Shown one piece after another: positions 23,251 through 25,346 of a stretch of 25,346 nt of DNA. The notes under the pieces were generated by a model. That model was not told where the DNA came from. It worked only from the letters and a program-made list of their open reading frames with translations, and did no database searches. Every line of letters starts with the position of its first letter. The first letter of the stretch is position 1. The position numbers and the translations under genes were made by a program. This DNA is from an uncultured Bacteroidota bacterium (GTDB lineage: Bacteria > Bacteroidota > Bacteroidia > Flavobacteriales > Flavobacteriaceae), in contig CAIJFC010000059.1 of NCBI GenBank assembly GCA_903819815.1, positions 1-25,346 of the forward strand, given 5' to 3'.

Positions 23251-25346
23251 ATGGAATCATTAATGATTTATGTGCCAATAGTTATGGCTTTAATAGGATT
23301 GGCTTTTATGGCAATCAAAAGATCTTGGGTATTAAAACAAGATGCTGGGGATGGTAAAATGAAAGAAATTTCAGATTATATCTATGAAGGTGCTTTGGCT
23401 TTCCTTAAAGCAGAATACCGATTATTATCAGTTTTTGTAGTAATTGCAAGTTTAGTTTTAGCAGGAATTACTTTTTTGCCAGGTGTTAAAACGCATTTAT
23501 TAATAGTAGTGGCATTTGTTTTTGGAGCTTTTTTCTCTGCTTTAGCAGGAAATATGGGGATGAAAATTGCAACTAAAACAAACGTTAGAACTACTCAAGC
23601 GGCTCGTACTAGTTTGCCACAAGCATTAAAAGTTTCTTTTGGTGGTGGAACGGTAATGGGTCTTGGTGTTGCTGGTTTAGCAGTCTTAGGTTTAACAGGT
23701 TTCTTTATTATACTTTACAATCTTTTCATGGGTGGTGTTTGGACGAATACCGAAGACATGACCAAGTTATTGGAAACATTAGCTGGTTTCTCTCTTGGAG
23801 CGGAATCAATCGCATTATTTGCTCGAGTGGGTGGGGGTATTTATACTAAAGCTGCCGATGTAGGTGCCGATTTAGTAGGTAAAGTAGAAGCCGGAATTCC
23901 AGAAGACGATCCTCGTAATCCAGCTACAATTGCTGATAACGTTGGAGATAACGTTGGAGATGTTGCCGGAATGGGTGCCGATTTATTTGGTTCTTATGTA
24001 GCTACAGTTCTTGCTGCAATGGTTCTTGGGAACTATGTGATTAAAGATATGGGTGGAATGATTCAAGATGCTTTTGGCGGAATTGGACCCATTTTATTAC
24101 CTATGGCAATTGCAGGTTTCGGAATCTTGTTTTCTATTATAGGAACAATGCTAGTAAAAATTTCAAGTGACGATGCTAAAGAAGCACAAGTGCAAAAAGC
24201 GTTAAACATTGGAAACTGGGTTTCTATTGCTTTGACTGCTGTGGCTTGTTTATTCTTAGTGAAATACATGTTGCCAGAAACTATGAAAATGACTTTCTTC
24301 GGTGAAGGTTTAAAAGACATTTCTGCTATGCGTGTTTTCTATGCAACCTTAATTGGATTATTTGTTGGTGGAGCCATTTCATCAGTAACAGAATATTATA
24401 CCGGTTTAGGTACAAAACCAGTTTTAGCAATTGTCCAAAAATCATCTACTGGAGCTGGAACGAACGTAATTGCTGGTTTAGCAACAGGTATGATTTCTAC
24501 GTTCCCAACCGTTTTATTATTTGCTGGAGCAATATGGTCAACGTATGCATTAGCAGGATTCTACGGTGTAGCTTTAGCAGCTTCGGCAATGATGGCTACA
24601 ACGGCGATGCAATTAGCAATTGACGCTTTCGGACCAATATCTGATAATGCAGGTGGAATTGCTGAAATGAGCGAATTACCAAAAGAAGTTCGTACCAGAA
24701 CCGATATTTTGGATTCTGTAGGAAATACAACCGCTGCAACAGGAAAAGGTTTTGCAATCGCTTCGGCTGCATTAACTTCATTAGCTTTATTTGCTGCCTA
24801 CGTAACTTTTACAGGAATTGACGGTATCAATATCTTCAAAGCGCCAGTATTAGCAATGTTATTCGTAGGTGGAATGATTCCTGTAGTTTTCTCTGCTTTA
24901 GCAATGAATTCTGTTGGAAAAGCGGCAATGGATATGGTATATGAAGTACGTCGTCAGTTCAAAGAAATTCCTGGAATTATGGAAGGAACAGGAAAACCTG
25001 AATATGCTAAATGTGTTGATATTTCTACAAAAGCCGCTTTACGCGAAATGATGTTGCCAGGTATTTTAACTATTGGTTTCCCAATTGCAATTGTATTATT
25101 AGGTAAATTAGTTTATCCTGAAAACAATCAAATAATCGCTGAAATGTTAGGGGGTTATATGGCTGGAGTTACCGTTTCTGGTGTACTTTGGGCAGTGTTC
25201 CAAAACAATGCAGGTGGTGCTTGGGACAATGCTAAAAAATCTTTCGAAGCAGGTGTTGAAATCAATGGTGAAATGACATTCAAAGGTTCTGAGGCTCACA
25301 AAGCAGCTGTAACTGGCGATACTGTTGGAGATCCATTTAAAGATAC
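23251..25346 (+). CDS. hppA: Membrane-bound ion-pumping pyrophosphatase, K+-dependent flavobacterial type (partial, C-terminus beyond right edge)
   Basis: 698 codons are visible from the ATG at 23251, with no stop before the edge; the family is usually 700-800 residues. It couples hydrolysis of pyrophosphate to ion export across the inner membrane through 16 helices. The substrate-binding segments are DVGADLVGKVEAGIPEDDPR (203-222), NPATIADNVGDNVGDVAGMG (223-242) and, near the C-terminus, GDTVGDPFKDT. GNTTAATGKG (491-500) has Ala at the position that marks K+-dependent enzymes, where K+-independent ones have Lys. The helix-6 glutamate of Na+ pumps (ESY) and of plant H+ pumps (SYAE) is missing (GADLFGSYVATV). 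Instead E185 lies in helix 5 (SLGAESIALF), as I recall for the F. johnsoniae H+-PPase. Hence H+ pumping is the likely role, by inference. Confidence 0.96.
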   Translation, partial: MESLMIYVPIVMALIGLAFMAIKRSWVLKQDAGDGKMKEISDYIYEGALAFLKAEYRLLSVFVVIASLVLAGITFLPGVKTHLLIVVAFVFGAFFSALAGNMGMKIATKTNVRTTQAARTSLPQALKVSFGGGTVMGLGVAGLAVLGLTGFFIILYNLFMGGVWTNTEDMTKLLETLAGFSLGAESIALFARVGGGIYTKAADVGADLVGKVEAGIPEDDPRNPATIADNVGDNVGDVAGMGADLFGSYVATVLAAMVLGNYVIKDMGGMIQDAFGGIGPILLPMAIAGFGILFSIIGTMLVKISSDDAKEAQVQKALNIGNWVSIALTAVACLFLVKYMLPETMKMTFFGEGLKDISAMRVFYATLIGLFVGGAISSVTEYYTGLGTKPVLAIVQKSSTGAGTNVIAGLATGMISTFPTVLLFAGAIWSTYALAGFYGVALAASAMMATTAMQLAIDAFGPISDNAGGIAEMSELPKEVRTRTDILDSVGNTTAATGKGFAIASAALTSLALFAAYVTFTGIDGINIFKAPVLAMLFVGGMIPVVFSALAMNSVGKAAMDMVYEVRRQFKEIPGIMEGTGKPEYAKCVDISTKAALREMMLPGILTIGFPIAIVLLGKLVYPENNQIIAEMLGGYMAGVTVSGVLWAVFQNNAGGAWDNAKKSFEAGVEINGEMTFKGSEAHKAAVTGDTVGDPFKD

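Noticed and set aside
24063..24320. Open frame of 85 codons on the minus strand opposite hppA
   Set aside because: Antisense to conserved pyrophosphatase sequence; no signals of its own.
1..25346. Mobile elements, CRISPR array, defence or toxin-antitoxin system, rRNA/tRNA
   Set aside because: No transposase, integrase, regularly spaced repeats, restriction or toxin genes, or RNA gene sequences were seen; genes are conserved housekeeping genes with tight spacing.

Overview
The window is AT-rich chromosomal DNA from a member of the Bacteroidota, most likely a Flavobacterium or close relative. Three things point there: a PorT/SprT-like type IX secretion protein next to menG, a lipoprotein form of TamA (TamL-like), and repeated TAnnTTTG boxes upstream of genes, which is the -7 element of the Bacteroidota primary sigma factor. 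Shine-Dalgarno sequences are largely absent. The content is housekeeping; I found no phage, IS element, CRISPR array, toxin-antitoxin pair, defence island, rRNA or tRNA.

Layout from left to right. (1) 1-6963, minus strand: purH, then mreB, mreC, mreD, mrdA (PBP2) and rodA, the last cut by the left edge. This is the elongasome operon with 4-bp ATGA overlaps at mreC/mreD and mreD/mrdA. (2) 7054-8304, plus strand: a lone FtsX/MacB-type ABC permease, ending at a bidirectional terminator facing accD. (3) 8370-12942, minus strand: tamL-like, fbaA, accD. (4) 12981-13703, plus strand: a SpoU/TrmH-family RNA methyltransferase, divergent from tamL and convergent with porT. (5) 13711-17266, minus strand: a bifunctional-nuclease-domain gene, thyA, folA, menG/ubiE and porT. 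(6) 17381-19195, minus strand: etfB and etfA. (7) 19196-19458: the largest non-coding gap (263 bp), holding a GC-rich structured element and a perfect palindrome. (8) 19459 to the end, plus strand: pdhB, a DUF5686-family surface protein, and hppA, cut by the right edge.

Functionally, the Mre/PBP2/RodA set builds lateral cell wall. AccD and FbaA serve fatty-acid synthesis and glycolysis. ThyA and FolA form the dTMP/tetrahydrofolate cycle, with PurH also using folate. MenG, EtfAB, PdhB and HppA belong to energy metabolism. TamL, PorT and the DUF5686 protein are envelope proteins.

No wholly new system is evident. The points most worth a second look are the structured element at 19311-19377, the relocated glutamate (E185) in the pyrophosphatase, the AccD that has lost all four zinc-ribbon cysteines, the near-leaderless promoter of the BFN gene, and a promoter nested in the pdhB terminator.
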